Below are positions 9,356 to 17,577 of a DNA stretch of 64,000 nucleotides, piece after piece. The notes beneath the pieces are model-generated. The model had not been told where the DNA came from and did no database searches. It saw only the letters and a list, made by a program, of their open reading frames with translations. How positions within the stretch are numbered: position 1 is the first letter of the stretch; the number at the start of each line of letters is the position of its first letter. The position numbers were made by a program, and so were the translations under genes. Source of the DNA: CAWCUU01 sp963798855 (GTDB lineage Bacteria > Gemmatimonadota > Gemmatimonadetes > Longimicrobiales > RSA9); contig CAWCUU010000002.1 of the NCBI GenBank assembly GCA_963798855.1, positions 1,302,001 to 1,366,000 of the forward strand. The letters run 5' to 3'.

Positions 9356-10744
9356 TCAGCAGGTGTGGGTCTTGTGGCAGTTGCCGCCGCCGCCGCCACC
9401 GCCGCCGCCACCGCCACCACCGCCACCGCCACTCTCCACCAGATCGAGGCTGGTCACGGCGCGGTAGCTGTTCAGTCGGCCGTTCCCGAAGGTCGTGTCG
9501 TAGCCAGAGGATCCGAGGTCATCGGTGGTATCGAGAATCCGGCTTCGGAGGCCGGAGCCTCTCAGTCCGGACACCGAGGCCACCACGCCCGCCGTCCCCG
9601 TGACCTGCGGCGCCGCCATCGACGTGCCCTGCAGGTAGGCGTACCCGCCACCGAGGTACGAGCTGTAGATGCCGCTCTCCTCGGTCGTGTTCGAGTACAT
9701 CTCGCCGCCCGGGGCCGAGATATCCAGGCCGGAACCCCAGTTCGAATAGTACGTCAGCCCGTCCTGCCAGTTCGTCGCGGCGACCGAGGTCGCGTTCGGG
9801 TCGCACGCCGGGCACGATACCGTGCCGGTACCGCCGTTGCCCGCGGAGGCGATCACGAGGGATCCCTTCCCGGTTGCGTACGAGATCGCGTCCGCTTCCG
9901 ACTGCGACTCGCTCGATCCGCCGAGGCTGAGGTTCATCGCGACGACTCCATAATCGGCCGCTGCGCGGATCGCGCTCACGATCGCGCTGGTAGGGCAGCC
10001 CATCGGCCCGCAGACTCGCTGCACGTACACCTTCACGTGGGGACCGGCGCCGGAGACGCCGGCGACCCCGACGGTCCGACCGACCATCGTACCCGTCGTG
10101 TGCGTGCCGTGGCCGTCCTCGTCGGTCGGGTCGTTATCGTTCGAATACCAGTCGTGGCCGGGGATGAGCTGCCCCGCCAGGAACTCGGTGTGGTTGAAGT
10201 CCACCCCCGTGTCGATGCTGCCGACGACGACGTCCGAGCCGCCCGAGGCGTATCCCTCGATGTTGTCCTCATCCGCGTCGTTCGTGGATAGGTACGACGT
10301 CACCGGCTGCCCTTTGTTGCGACCTCGCGTGAAGTCGATCGTCAGCCCGCCCGGATTCACGAACGCCCACAATCTCGGATCCACCGCCGTCGTTTGGCGC
10401 AGGTAGTTCGGCTCCGCGTACACGACCCGCGCGTCCTGCCGCAGCCGCGCTGCGTTCGCGTGCTCCGCCCCGGCCGCGCCGCGGAAGACGGCGAAGGCGT
10501 CGCGATAGCCCATGCGCGCGAGGCCCAGCCCGTGCGCCGAAGCGACGCTCTGCAGGCTCGCGCCGTCACGCAGTTTCACGATGACCTCGCCCGCGACGAC
10601 CTTCTCCGGTCCCGCCTGCAGCGGGGCCGGAGCCACGCTCGCCGTCGGACCGGTCGCCGGGGCGACGGGTGTGGATGCATCCTGGCACGCCGCGAATACG
10701 ACCGCGACGAGCAGGAGAGGGAGGCACCTTCTCATGCTACGCAC
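9356..10744 (-). CDS. S8 subtilisin-like serine protease lipoprotein with polyglycine tail
   Basis: A 462-residue protein. A signal peptide with Cys at residue 20 (VVFAAC) suggests an exported lipoprotein; residues 50-118 resemble an I9 propeptide ending in RVVYAEPNY. The catalytic triad is Asp178 (VGSIDTGVDFNH), His212 (DGHGTHTTGTM) and Ser375 (QGTSMAAPQVTG), with the oxyanion Asn in AGNGG near residue 302. Residues 439-454 are 16 consecutive glycines, followed by a short Cys-His end NCHKTHTC. ATG 10744 is used; an in-frame ATG at 10735 is an alternative. It is transcribed alone. Family and catalysis are secure; the function of the tail is unknown. Confidence 0.93.
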   Translation of the reverse strand: MRSMRRCLPLLLVAVVFAACQDASTPVAPATGPTASVAPAPLQAGPEKVVAGEVIVKLRDGASLQSVASAHGLGLARMGYRDAFAVFRGAAGAEHANAARLRQDARVVYAEPNYLRQTTAVDPRLWAFVNPGGLTIDFTRGRNKGQPVTSYLSTNDADEDNIEGYASGGSDVVVGSIDTGVDFNHTEFLAGQLIPGHDWYSNDNDPTDEDGHGTHTTGTMVGRTVGVAGVSGAGPHVKVYVQRVCGPMGCPTSAIVSAIRAAADYGVVAMNLSLGGSSESQSEADAISYATGKGSLVIASAGNGGTGTVSCPACDPNATSVAATNWQDGLTYYSNWGSGLDISAPGGEMYSNTTEESGIYSSYLGGGYAYLQGTSMAAPQVTGTAGVVASVSGLRGSGLRSRILDTTDDLGSSGYDTTFGNGRLNSYRAVTSLDLVESGGGGGGGGGGGGGGGGNCHKTHTC

Positions 10745-11074
10745 TCCGAGTTGGAGAAAACGCGCCCTCTCTCTCGGCCGCCGTCAGCGGCACGGGCGCG
10801 AAGCAGAAAACGGAGTTGCGCTCCGTTCCGTCTCCAGACGCATGTTCGGGGAGGAGCTGCGGCAGCAGCTCACGCCTACGCTACGAGGCCGGCGAGGATC
10901 ACGCAACCCGCGGGCCTCTATTTCGGCCTGGCGGTCCGACAACCCGGGGATGCCCGTCGCCGCTGGATCTCCGCTTCGCCGCACTCTCGCGGCCGTACCG
11001 GCCGGTGTCCGGCGCGCTGTTGCAGCCGCGCTACACGATCGCGACTGTCGATGCACCTCGGTCCCCGGCGCCGG
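10745..11074. other. Intergenic region upstream of the S8 protease
   Basis: A 330-bp gap with no convincing gene. It must hold the S8 protease promoter and any 3' untranslated region of the SpoU gene. A 7-bp stem (AACGGAG at 10809-10815 and CTCCGTT at 10821-10827) is the only clear small palindrome seen. Confidence 0.5.
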
Positions 11075-11896
11075 CTAGCCTCGGGAAGCCCCGCCCCGCT
11101 CCACGTACAGCACCACCGCGACCGCCGTCGCCAGGTTCAGGCTGGACACGCCGGCGCGCATCGGAATCGCAATGGTGCGGACCGCGTCGCGGAGCAGCTC
11201 GACGCCGAGGCCACGGCGCTCCGAGCCGAAGGCGAGCACGGCCCGACGTGGGATCGCCCGGCCCCCGAGCGGCTCTCCCTCCGGGTGCACCGCGATCAGC
11301 GGGCGGTCGTCCGGCAGCTCGACCTGGCTCCCGGCGGTCTGGACGCCGAGCACGGGCAGATGGGCCCGCCGTCCGGTCGCGATCGAATCCACGTGCGCCA
11401 CCGGGATAGCGAAGTGGAGGCCGGCGGAGCCGCGCAGCGCGGCGGGATGCCACGGATCGTGTCGTCCGGTGCAGAGCACGGCTGCGGCGCCGGCGGCGGC
11501 GGCGACGCGCACGACCGCACCAATGTTCCCGAGGTGCGTAGGTCGGTCGAGCAGGACCACGGGCGCATCGTCGTCCCGGGCGAGCATTTCCCGCGCGTCG
11601 GTGAGGGGCCGCTGCGCGATCGCCATCACGCCGGATGGCGGAGGCGTCGGCGCGAGCTCGAGGAACAATTCTTCGGGCACGACCCGCAGCAGGGAGCGGA
11701 GACGATCGAGCGTGTCGGGCGCGAGCTCGGCGGCGAGCTCGAGGATCCGATCGGGATCCGTGGCGACTGCCTCCTCGATCCGGGCGCCGAAGCGTAGCGC
11801 GTGCTTGAGCGGGTGCAGCCCCTCGAGCACGGCCGCCGCGGGGCTCCTCCTCGCGCGGCGGAAGCGATCGATGAGGGGCTGTCCCGAGGCGCTCAC
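11075..11896 (-). CDS. SpoU/TrmH-family RNA 2'-O-methyltransferase
   Basis: A 273-residue protein with the SPOUT signature: an N-terminal substrate-binding segment, NIGAVVRVAAAAGA (motif 1), the knot motif AFGSERRGLG (motif 2), and IPMRAGVSSLNLATAVAVVLY (motif 3), in which Ser-Leu-Asn is typical of ribose 2'-O methylation of rRNA or tRNA. The GTG start at 11896 overlaps the amidase stop as GTGA, so translation is likely coupled. It closes the minus-strand operon outer-membrane protein/amidase/methyltransferase. The substrate nucleotide cannot be told from sequence. Confidence 0.9.
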   Translation of the reverse strand: MSASGQPLIDRFRRARRSPAAAVLEGLHPLKHALRFGARIEEAVATDPDRILELAAELAPDTLDRLRSLLRVVPEELFLELAPTPPPSGVMAIAQRPLTDAREMLARDDDAPVVLLDRPTHLGNIGAVVRVAAAAGAAAVLCTGRHDPWHPAALRGSAGLHFAIPVAHVDSIATGRRAHLPVLGVQTAGSQVELPDDRPLIAVHPEGEPLGGRAIPRRAVLAFGSERRGLGVELLRDAVRTIAIPMRAGVSSLNLATAVAVVLYVERGGASRG

Positions 11897-13563
11897 CCGA
11901 AGCTGACGTCCGCCGCGGGACGGAAGCCGGGCGGCTTGCGCGCGTTCGTCGCCTGCTCGAACGCGAAGCCGAGCCTGAGCAGCGTGGGCTCACTCCAGGC
12001 GCGGCCGATGAACGAGAGCCCGATGGGTAATCCGAACGAGTAGCCGGCGGGCACGGTGATGTGCGGGTAGCCGGCGACGGCGGGAGGCGTCGTAGCGCTG
12101 CCGCCGCCGGCATCGCCGTTCACGAGATCGATCGGCCACGCCGGTCCGCCGGTCGGCATGACGAGCGCGTCCAGGCGGTGCTCGCCCATAACGGCATCGA
12201 TCCCTTCCTTGCCCGCGAGCCGCCGGTCCTTGTCGAGCGCGTCGAGATACTCTTTCTCGGTGAGCGGTCCCTTCTCCTCGGCCATCTCGAGGATCTCCTG
12301 GCCGAAGTACGGCATCTCGCGGTCGGAGTGGCTCGTGTTGAACGCGATCGCGTCCGCGAGCGTACGGATCGGCGCGGCAGGACCGAGCGAGGCCAGATAC
12401 CTGTTCAGGTCCGCCTTGAACTCGTACAGCAGCACCGTGAACTCGCTGTCGCCGTAGTCGCCGGCGTTGGGAAGCTCCGCGGGATCGATCAGCACGGCTC
12501 CGCCGTCTCGCAGCACACCCAGCGCCTCCTCAGCGACGCGGTCGGCCTCCTCGCTGTAGCCGAAGAAGTGCTTGCGGGGCACGCCGATCCGCGCGCCGGC
12601 GAGCCCCGCCGCGTCGAGGAAGCGCGTGTAGTCCGGAGCGATGTGCCCGCGCGCCGCCGCCGTGGCCTCATCGCGCGGATCGATGCCGGCCAACGCGCCG
12701 AGCAGGATCGCGGCATCGCGCACCGTGCGCGCCATCGGTCCGGCGGTGTCCTGGCTGTGGGCGATCGGCACGATTCCGGCGCGGCTGATCAGGCCGAGCG
12801 TCGGCTTGATGCCGACCAGCGAGTTGACCGAAGACGGGCACGTCACCGATCCATCCGTCTCCGTGCCGACGCCGACCGCAGCATAGCTCGCCGCGATGCC
12901 TCCTCCCGTGCCGGAGCTCGAGCCGCACGGCGTGCGGTCCAGCGCGTACGGGTTCCGCCCCTGCCCGCCCCTCCCGCTCCAGCCGCTGGAGGAATGGGTC
13001 GAGCGGAAATTCGCCCATTCGCTGAGGTTCGCCTTGCCGAGCAGGATCGCGCCGGCGGCGCGCAGCCGCTCCGCGACGAACGAATCCCGCGTCGGCACCG
13101 AGCCCTCGAGCGCGAGCGAGCCCGCCGTCGTCGTCATGCGGTCGGCGGTGTCGATGTTGTCCTTCACCAGGACGGGCACTCCGTGAAGCGGGCCGCGCAG
13201 CCGTCTCTGCTTCCGCTCCGCGTCGAGCCGCTCGGCGATTTCCAGCGCCTGCGGGTTCGTCTCGATCACGTGGCGGAGCATCGGCCCCTGTCGGTCCAGC
13301 TCCTCGATGCGCCCCAGGTACAGCTCGACCAGCCGGCGAGCCGTGTACCGACCGGCGTCCATCCACTCCTGGAGCTGCGCGATGGTCGCTTCCTCCAGCT
13401 CGAACGCGCTCGCCTGGAACGCCTTCACCGCGGAGTCCCGCAGGGCGACATCGCCGCGCAGCATACCGGGGGCGCTCAGCGCCGCGACGCCGCCGAGCGT
13501 GCCCGTCCTGAGGAAGTCGCGTCGGCTGAGCCCCGCCGTCGTCTGCTGCACGTCGCTACCCAT
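11893..13563 (-). CDS. Amidase-signature enzyme with Tat signal
   Basis: A 556-residue protein. ATG 13563 is chosen over the upstream in-frame ATG because of the GAGGAG ribosome-binding site just before it. The N-terminus has a twin-arginine motif (SRRDFLR at about 13-19) and a hydrophobic stretch, predicting Tat export. The amidase triad is visible: Lys134 (PVLVKDNIDT), cis-Ser215 (PCGSSSGTGGG) and nucleophile Ser239 (GTETDGSVTCPS). Family members hydrolyse a broad range of amides, so the substrate is open. The end overlaps the SpoU start; the outer-membrane protein gene lies 33 bp upstream. Confidence 0.92.
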   Translation of the reverse strand: MGSDVQQTTAGLSRRDFLRTGTLGGVAALSAPGMLRGDVALRDSAVKAFQASAFELEEATIAQLQEWMDAGRYTARRLVELYLGRIEELDRQGPMLRHVIETNPQALEIAERLDAERKQRRLRGPLHGVPVLVKDNIDTADRMTTTAGSLALEGSVPTRDSFVAERLRAAGAILLGKANLSEWANFRSTHSSSGWSGRGGQGRNPYALDRTPCGSSSGTGGGIAASYAAVGVGTETDGSVTCPSSVNSLVGIKPTLGLISRAGIVPIAHSQDTAGPMARTVRDAAILLGALAGIDPRDEATAAARGHIAPDYTRFLDAAGLAGARIGVPRKHFFGYSEEADRVAEEALGVLRDGGAVLIDPAELPNAGDYGDSEFTVLLYEFKADLNRYLASLGPAAPIRTLADAIAFNTSHSDREMPYFGQEILEMAEEKGPLTEKEYLDALDKDRRLAGKEGIDAVMGEHRLDALVMPTGGPAWPIDLVNGDAGGGSATTPPAVAGYPHITVPAGYSFGLPIGLSFIGRAWSEPTLLRLGFAFEQATNARKPPGFRPAADVSFG

Positions 13564-13596
13564 GGCCTCTCCTCGGCTGTGCACGGTATTCGTCCG

Positions 13597-14565
13597 CTAC
13601 CAGCTGTAGGTCAAGCCCAGCCCCAGCGTATAGAAGCCGAGCTCCCGGTCCTGCGCTCCTACGCTGAGGTTGTCGTGGCGGCGCGCCTCGGCCGCCAGGC
13701 CCAGCCCGCTCTTCGGCAGCGCCGCCTGCACGCCCAGCCCCCACGAATAGCCCACCAGCTCGAGCGACGTCGACACCTCGGCTTCCTCACGCGTCCGCCA
13801 CGAGTAGAGCCCCGCGCCCAGTAGCGCGTAGGGTCGCAGTCGATCGCCGCCCAGCGGCTCGAGCCTCACCACGGCCCCCGCGCTCCACGCGTAGTCCGAC
13901 ACCGAAAGGCTGTCCACGCACGGGCCCGGAGGGAGACACGGCGGATAGCGCGTGATGACGCGACCGCCCAGACGATAGACACCGCCCTCCAGCCCGATGC
14001 TCGCCCGGCCCAGCAGCGCCGCGAAACCGGCGCTCCCCCCCGGGCCCGCGCCGCCGGCCGTGGTCGCCGGGATCGAGACGGCGGGCACGAACATCAGACG
14101 CCCGATGCCGCGCTCGGACGCAGGCTCGCGTTCGGCCTCCGCCGGCTCACCGGCCTGCGCCGGCACCGCGGCGCCGACGATCGCCCCGAGAATCGCACCG
14201 CTGCCCGCGCCCAGCACCGCCCCGAGCAGGCCCGTCTCGGCGGCGAAGAGAGTGGCGCTCCGCGGATGGCAATCGGACTCGCAGAGGGCGCGCACCACGA
14301 GACCCAGGAACGCCCCGCCCACCGCGCCGACCGCCGCGCCCGCGATGGCCCCGATCTTGACCCCCCGCGCCGTGCTCCGCTCGCCGGACGCGGGACGAGC
14401 GCGGACTGGTGCAGGGAGCGGCAGCACGGCAGGCGTCGTCACCAGGGGCTCGAAGCGCGAGGTGACCTCGACTCGCTGCGCTACTGCCTCCACCGGCCCG
14501 AATGCGACCGTCAGCACGATGGCGATCGACAGGATCGAGGTTCGGCGCGGTGCGGAGCGATCCAT
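13597..14565 (-). CDS. Glycine-zipper outer-membrane beta-barrel-like protein
   Basis: A 322-residue protein of no recognised family. ATG 14565 gives a signal peptide (SILSIAIVLTVAFGPVEAVAQ); the longer frame upstream would cross into the pst promoter region. Residues 60-140 contain two glycine-zipper helices (GAIAGAAVGAVGGAFLGLVV and, after a Cys-containing spacer, GAVLGAGSGAILGAIVGAAV). The C-terminal half has alternating beta-strands and ends YTLGLGLTYSW, an aromatic C-terminus expected of outer-membrane barrels. It is divergent from the pst genes and leads the amidase/SpoU operon. Confidence 0.6.
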   Translation of the reverse strand: MDRSAPRRTSILSIAIVLTVAFGPVEAVAQRVEVTSRFEPLVTTPAVLPLPAPVRARPASGERSTARGVKIGAIAGAAVGAVGGAFLGLVVRALCESDCHPRSATLFAAETGLLGAVLGAGSGAILGAIVGAAVPAQAGEPAEAEREPASERGIGRLMFVPAVSIPATTAGGAGPGGSAGFAALLGRASIGLEGGVYRLGGRVITRYPPCLPPGPCVDSLSVSDYAWSAGAVVRLEPLGGDRLRPYALLGAGLYSWRTREEAEVSTSLELVGYSWGLGVQAALPKSGLGLAAEARRHDNLSVGAQDRELGFYTLGLGLTYSW

Positions 14566-14727
14566 GGCTTCAGAAGGTAAGGTCGAGCCGGCGTGCCGCA
14601 GAGTTAGATACACGGCTGTTACAGGTCCGTGATCGGCACAGTACGCTTTCGTCGAGATTACGCACAAGGCTCCGGGCGCGCATCGGGCGGCCGGACGCGG
14701 CATCCTGATCGGGAGCAGCGCGAGAGC
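14566..14727. promoter_or_regulatory. Divergent promoter region with candidate Pho-type site
   Basis: This gap separates the minus-strand outer-membrane protein from pstC. The motif CGGCTGTTAC at 14613-14622 recurs as CGGCCGTTAC at 17464-17473 upstream of pstS. A motif shared only by the two pst promoters is a candidate phosphate-response regulator site, but the match to any published Pho box is weak. Confidence 0.35.
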
Positions 14728-15732
14728 ATGTCATTGCGGTCGGGAATCGTAGATGCGGCGGACGGAGATTCGTCGCCGGAGCCACGCGGCGGGCCGGATG
14801 AAGCCGTGCTCTCGGCTGGCGCCGGACGTGGCGACCGGATCTACGACGTCGTGCTCACGGTGTTCGCGGCCTGCGTGCCTGTGTTGCTGCTCCTGGTGTT
14901 CCTCGTGGTCGCGATCGCGGCGTGGCCTGCGCTCACCCGCTTCGGCTTCTCCTTCCTGACGTCGAGCGCCTGGGATCCGACGCAGGGGCGCTTCGGCGCT
15001 GCGGCCGCGATCTACGGCACCGTCGTCTCCTCGTTTCTCGCGCTGCTGCTCGCGACGCCCCTGGCGGTCGGCACGGCGGTCTTCCTGTCCGAGTTCGCGC
15101 CGGCTCGCGTTCGCCAGCCGGTCTCCTTCATGGTGGACCTGCTCGCGGCGATCCCGAGCGTGGTGTACGGACTGTGGGGCATCTTCGTGCTGATCCCGCT
15201 CTTGCGGTCGGCCGTGATGCCGTTCCTGCGGGACACGCTCCACCTCGGGTCGACGCCGTTCTTCACCGGCGCGGCATACGGCCCCAGCATGCTCGCGGCG
15301 GCCGTGGTCCTGGCGATCATGATCCTGCCGTACATTTCGGCCGTGTCACGCGAGGTGCTGATGGCCGTGCCCCGGTCGCAGCGCGAGGCGGCGCTCGCGC
15401 TCGGCGCGACGCGCTGGGAGATGATCCGCGGCTCGGTGATCCCGCACGCCCGCTCGGGCATCATCGGCGGTATCATCCTCGGCCTCGGCCGGGCTCTCGG
15501 GGAGACCATGGCGGTGACGATGGTCATCGGCAACCGCAACGAGATCGCCGCCTCCCTGTTCGCGCCGGGGTACACGATGGCGTCGCTGATCGCGAACCAG
15601 TTCAGTGAAGCGTCCGGCGACCTGCACCTGTCGGCCCTGATGGCGGTCGGCTTCGTGCTGCTCGTGATCACGCTGATCGTGAACGCCTTCGCGCGCTGGC
15701 TGGTCTGGCGCACGGCTCACGAGGGGACGTGA
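14728..15732 (+). CDS. pstC: Phosphate ABC transporter permease PstC
   Basis: A 334-residue inner-membrane permease. The start at ATG 14728 (MSLRSGIVDAADG) removes an upstream frame extension without family similarity. It has about 35 polar residues, a first helix (VLTVFAACVPVLLLLVFLVV), a periplasmic stretch FGFSFLTSSAWDP typical of PstC, and a binding-protein-dependent permease loop (REAALALGATRWEMIRGSVIP) that contacts PstB. Together with PstA it forms the channel for high-affinity phosphate import. The stop overlaps the pstA start as GTGA. Confidence 0.95.
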   Translation: MSLRSGIVDAADGDSSPEPRGGPDEAVLSAGAGRGDRIYDVVLTVFAACVPVLLLLVFLVVAIAAWPALTRFGFSFLTSSAWDPTQGRFGAAAAIYGTVVSSFLALLLATPLAVGTAVFLSEFAPARVRQPVSFMVDLLAAIPSVVYGLWGIFVLIPLLRSAVMPFLRDTLHLGSTPFFTGAAYGPSMLAAAVVLAIMILPYISAVSREVLMAVPRSQREAALALGATRWEMIRGSVIPHARSGIIGGIILGLGRALGETMAVTMVIGNRNEIAASLFAPGYTMASLIANQFSEASGDLHLSALMAVGFVLLVITLIVNAFARWLVWRTAHEGT

Positions 15733-16622
15733 GCGACTCCCGCGCCGACCGCGCTGCTCTGCCCTGGGCGCCATACCGGACCTCAATGCGCCGCCGCGCC
15801 TCGAACCGGATCATGATCGCGCTGACGTACGTGGCCGCGGGCATCGTGCTTCTGCCGCTGCTCTTCATCCTCTTCTATCTGCTTCAGAAGGGCGCGACAT
15901 CGCTGCGGCCGTCCTTCTTCACGCACCTGCCCCGCCCGCCGGGCGAGGCGGGTGGCGGGATGGCGAACGCGATCGTCGGCACGCTGATCGTCGTCGGCGT
16001 CGCGTCGGCGGTTGGGGTGCCGATCGGCGTCGGCTCCGGACTCTACCTGGCCGAGAAGAAGACGGGACTGCTGGCGACAATGGTGCGCTTCCTCGCCGAC
16101 GTGCTGAACGGGCTGCCGTCGGTCGTCATGGGCATCTTCGCGTGGCAGCTGCTGGTGCGGCCGATTGGACATTTCTCCGCACTCGCGGGCGGCGTCGCGC
16201 TCGCCGCGATGATGGTTCCGACCGTGACGCGCACGACCGAGGAGATCGTGCGCGTTGTGCCGAACGCGCTGCGCGAAGCCGCGCTCGCGCTCGGCTATCC
16301 TCGCTGGCGGGCGTCGCTGCGCATCGTGCTGCCGACCGCCATCGGCGGGATCATCACGGGCATAATGGTCGCCATGGCGCGCATCGCCGGTGAGACCGCG
16401 CCCCTGTTGTTCACCACCTTCGGCAACAACTTCTGGTCGTTCTCGCTGAACCACCCGATCGACGCGCTTCCGCTGCGCATCTTCAACTACGCGATCAGCC
16501 CCTACGACGACTGGCACCGTCAGGCCTGGGCGGGCGCGCTCGTGCTCATCACCGTGATCCTCCTCATCTCCATCGTCGCGCGCGCCGCTACCCGCAGCCG
16601 CTTCACGGGGAAGGGGGAGTAG
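15729..16622 (+). CDS. pstA: Phosphate ABC transporter permease PstA
   Basis: A 297-residue permease starting at GTG 15729, overlapping the pstC stop. Six helices are predicted, beginning MIALTYVAAGIVLLPLLFILF. The PstA signature segments are present: FFTHLPRPPGEAGGGMANAIVGT, residues broken by helix starts, IGVGSGLYLAEK, and the coupling loop REAALALGYPRWRASLRIVLPTA, followed by GETAPLLFTTFGNNFWS. It is the second half of the phosphate channel. Its stop is directly adjacent to the pstB GTG start, indicating one transcript. Confidence 0.95.
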   Translation: MSDSRADRAALPWAPYRTSMRRRASNRIMIALTYVAAGIVLLPLLFILFYLLQKGATSLRPSFFTHLPRPPGEAGGGMANAIVGTLIVVGVASAVGVPIGVGSGLYLAEKKTGLLATMVRFLADVLNGLPSVVMGIFAWQLLVRPIGHFSALAGGVALAAMMVPTVTRTTEEIVRVVPNALREAALALGYPRWRASLRIVLPTAIGGIITGIMVAMARIAGETAPLLFTTFGNNFWSFSLNHPIDALPLRIFNYAISPYDDWHRQAWAGALVLITVILLISIVARAATRSRFTGKGE

Positions 16623-17444
16623 GTGGACGAGCCGCGAGCCACCGTCGAAGCCACCCGGGCCCAGCCGCCCGACATCGCCGCGCTCGAGGAGCGCTCGCGG
16701 ATGGTCGTGCGCGATCTGGACGCGCACTTCGGGGCCGTGCACGCCCTCAAGCGCATCACGCTCCCGCTCGTGGACCGGAGCGTCACGGCGATCATCGGGC
16801 CGTCCGGCTGCGGCAAATCCACCTTCCTGCGCTGCCTCAACCGGATGCACGAGACGATCCCCGGTGCGCGCGCCGAAGGCGAGGTCCTGCTCGATGGGCA
16901 GGACATCTACGCCCCCGGCGTGGATCCGGTGCGCGTGCGTCGCCACATCGGCATGGTGTTCCAGCGGCCGACCGCGTTCCCGACGCTGTCCATCGCCGAC
17001 AATGTCGGGGCCGGGCTCGTCGTCGCCGGCCACCGCAATGGCTCCCGAGAGGAGGTTGTGGAGGAGGCGCTGCGTCACGCGGCGCTCTGGGACGAGGTCA
17101 AGCACCGGCTCGATGAGAGCGCGGTCGAGCTCTCCGGCGGACAGCAGCAGCGCCTCTGTATCGCCAGGGCGCTCGCCATGCGGCCCGCGGTGCTGCTGCT
17201 CGACGAGCCCACAGCCTCACTCGACCCGATCAGCACCGAGCGCGTCGAGGAGCTGATATACCGGCTCAGCGCCCAGATGACGATCGTGATCGTGACGCAC
17301 AGCATGCAGCAGGCGGCTCGCGTATCGGAGCGGACGGCCTTCCTGCTGAGCGGGGAGCTGATCGAGTTTTCGCCTACCGAGGAGCTCTTCACACGGCCAC
17401 GCGATGAGCGGACGGAGGCCTACATCACGGGTCGCTTCGGGTGA
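16623..17444 (+). CDS. pstB: Phosphate ABC transporter ATP-binding protein PstB
   Basis: A 273-residue ATPase starting at GTG 16623 immediately after the pstA stop. Walker A is GPSGCGKS (residues 59-66), the ABC signature is SGGQQQR (171-177), and Walker B is AVLLLDEPT (189-197) with the Asp-Glu pair; the switch His is in VIVTHSMQQAARVSERTAFL. The 20 or so extra N-terminal residues are a little longer than in typical PstB. It powers phosphate import and in many bacteria takes part in Pho signalling. Confidence 0.96.
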   Translation: MDEPRATVEATRAQPPDIAALEERSRMVVRDLDAHFGAVHALKRITLPLVDRSVTAIIGPSGCGKSTFLRCLNRMHETIPGARAEGEVLLDGQDIYAPGVDPVRVRRHIGMVFQRPTAFPTLSIADNVGAGLVVAGHRNGSREEVVEEALRHAALWDEVKHRLDESAVELSGGQQQRLCIARALAMRPAVLLLDEPTASLDPISTERVEELIYRLSAQMTIVIVTHSMQQAARVSERTAFLLSGELIEFSPTEELFTRPRDERTEAYITGRFG

Positions 17445-17457
17445 GAACGCGCCGATC

Positions 17458-17496
17458 GTAACGCGGCCGTTACCTGGCCCTCGCGAGTCTCGTTAC
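17458..17496. promoter_or_regulatory. Candidate operator upstream of pstS
   Basis: GTAACG and CGTTAC form an inverted repeat separated by 4 bp at 17458-17473, and GTTAC recurs 23 bp later at 17492-17496, about two helical turns away. The inner CGGCCGTTAC matches a motif in front of pstC. This suggests that pstS has its own regulated promoter in addition to read-through from pstB. Confidence 0.35.
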
Positions 17497-17577
17497 ATCC
17501 CGATAGCAGAATCGGGCGTGACGAACGGCAGGGCGCCCATGGGCGCTGCAGTCGAAATTTCACAAAGGAAGAGCACG

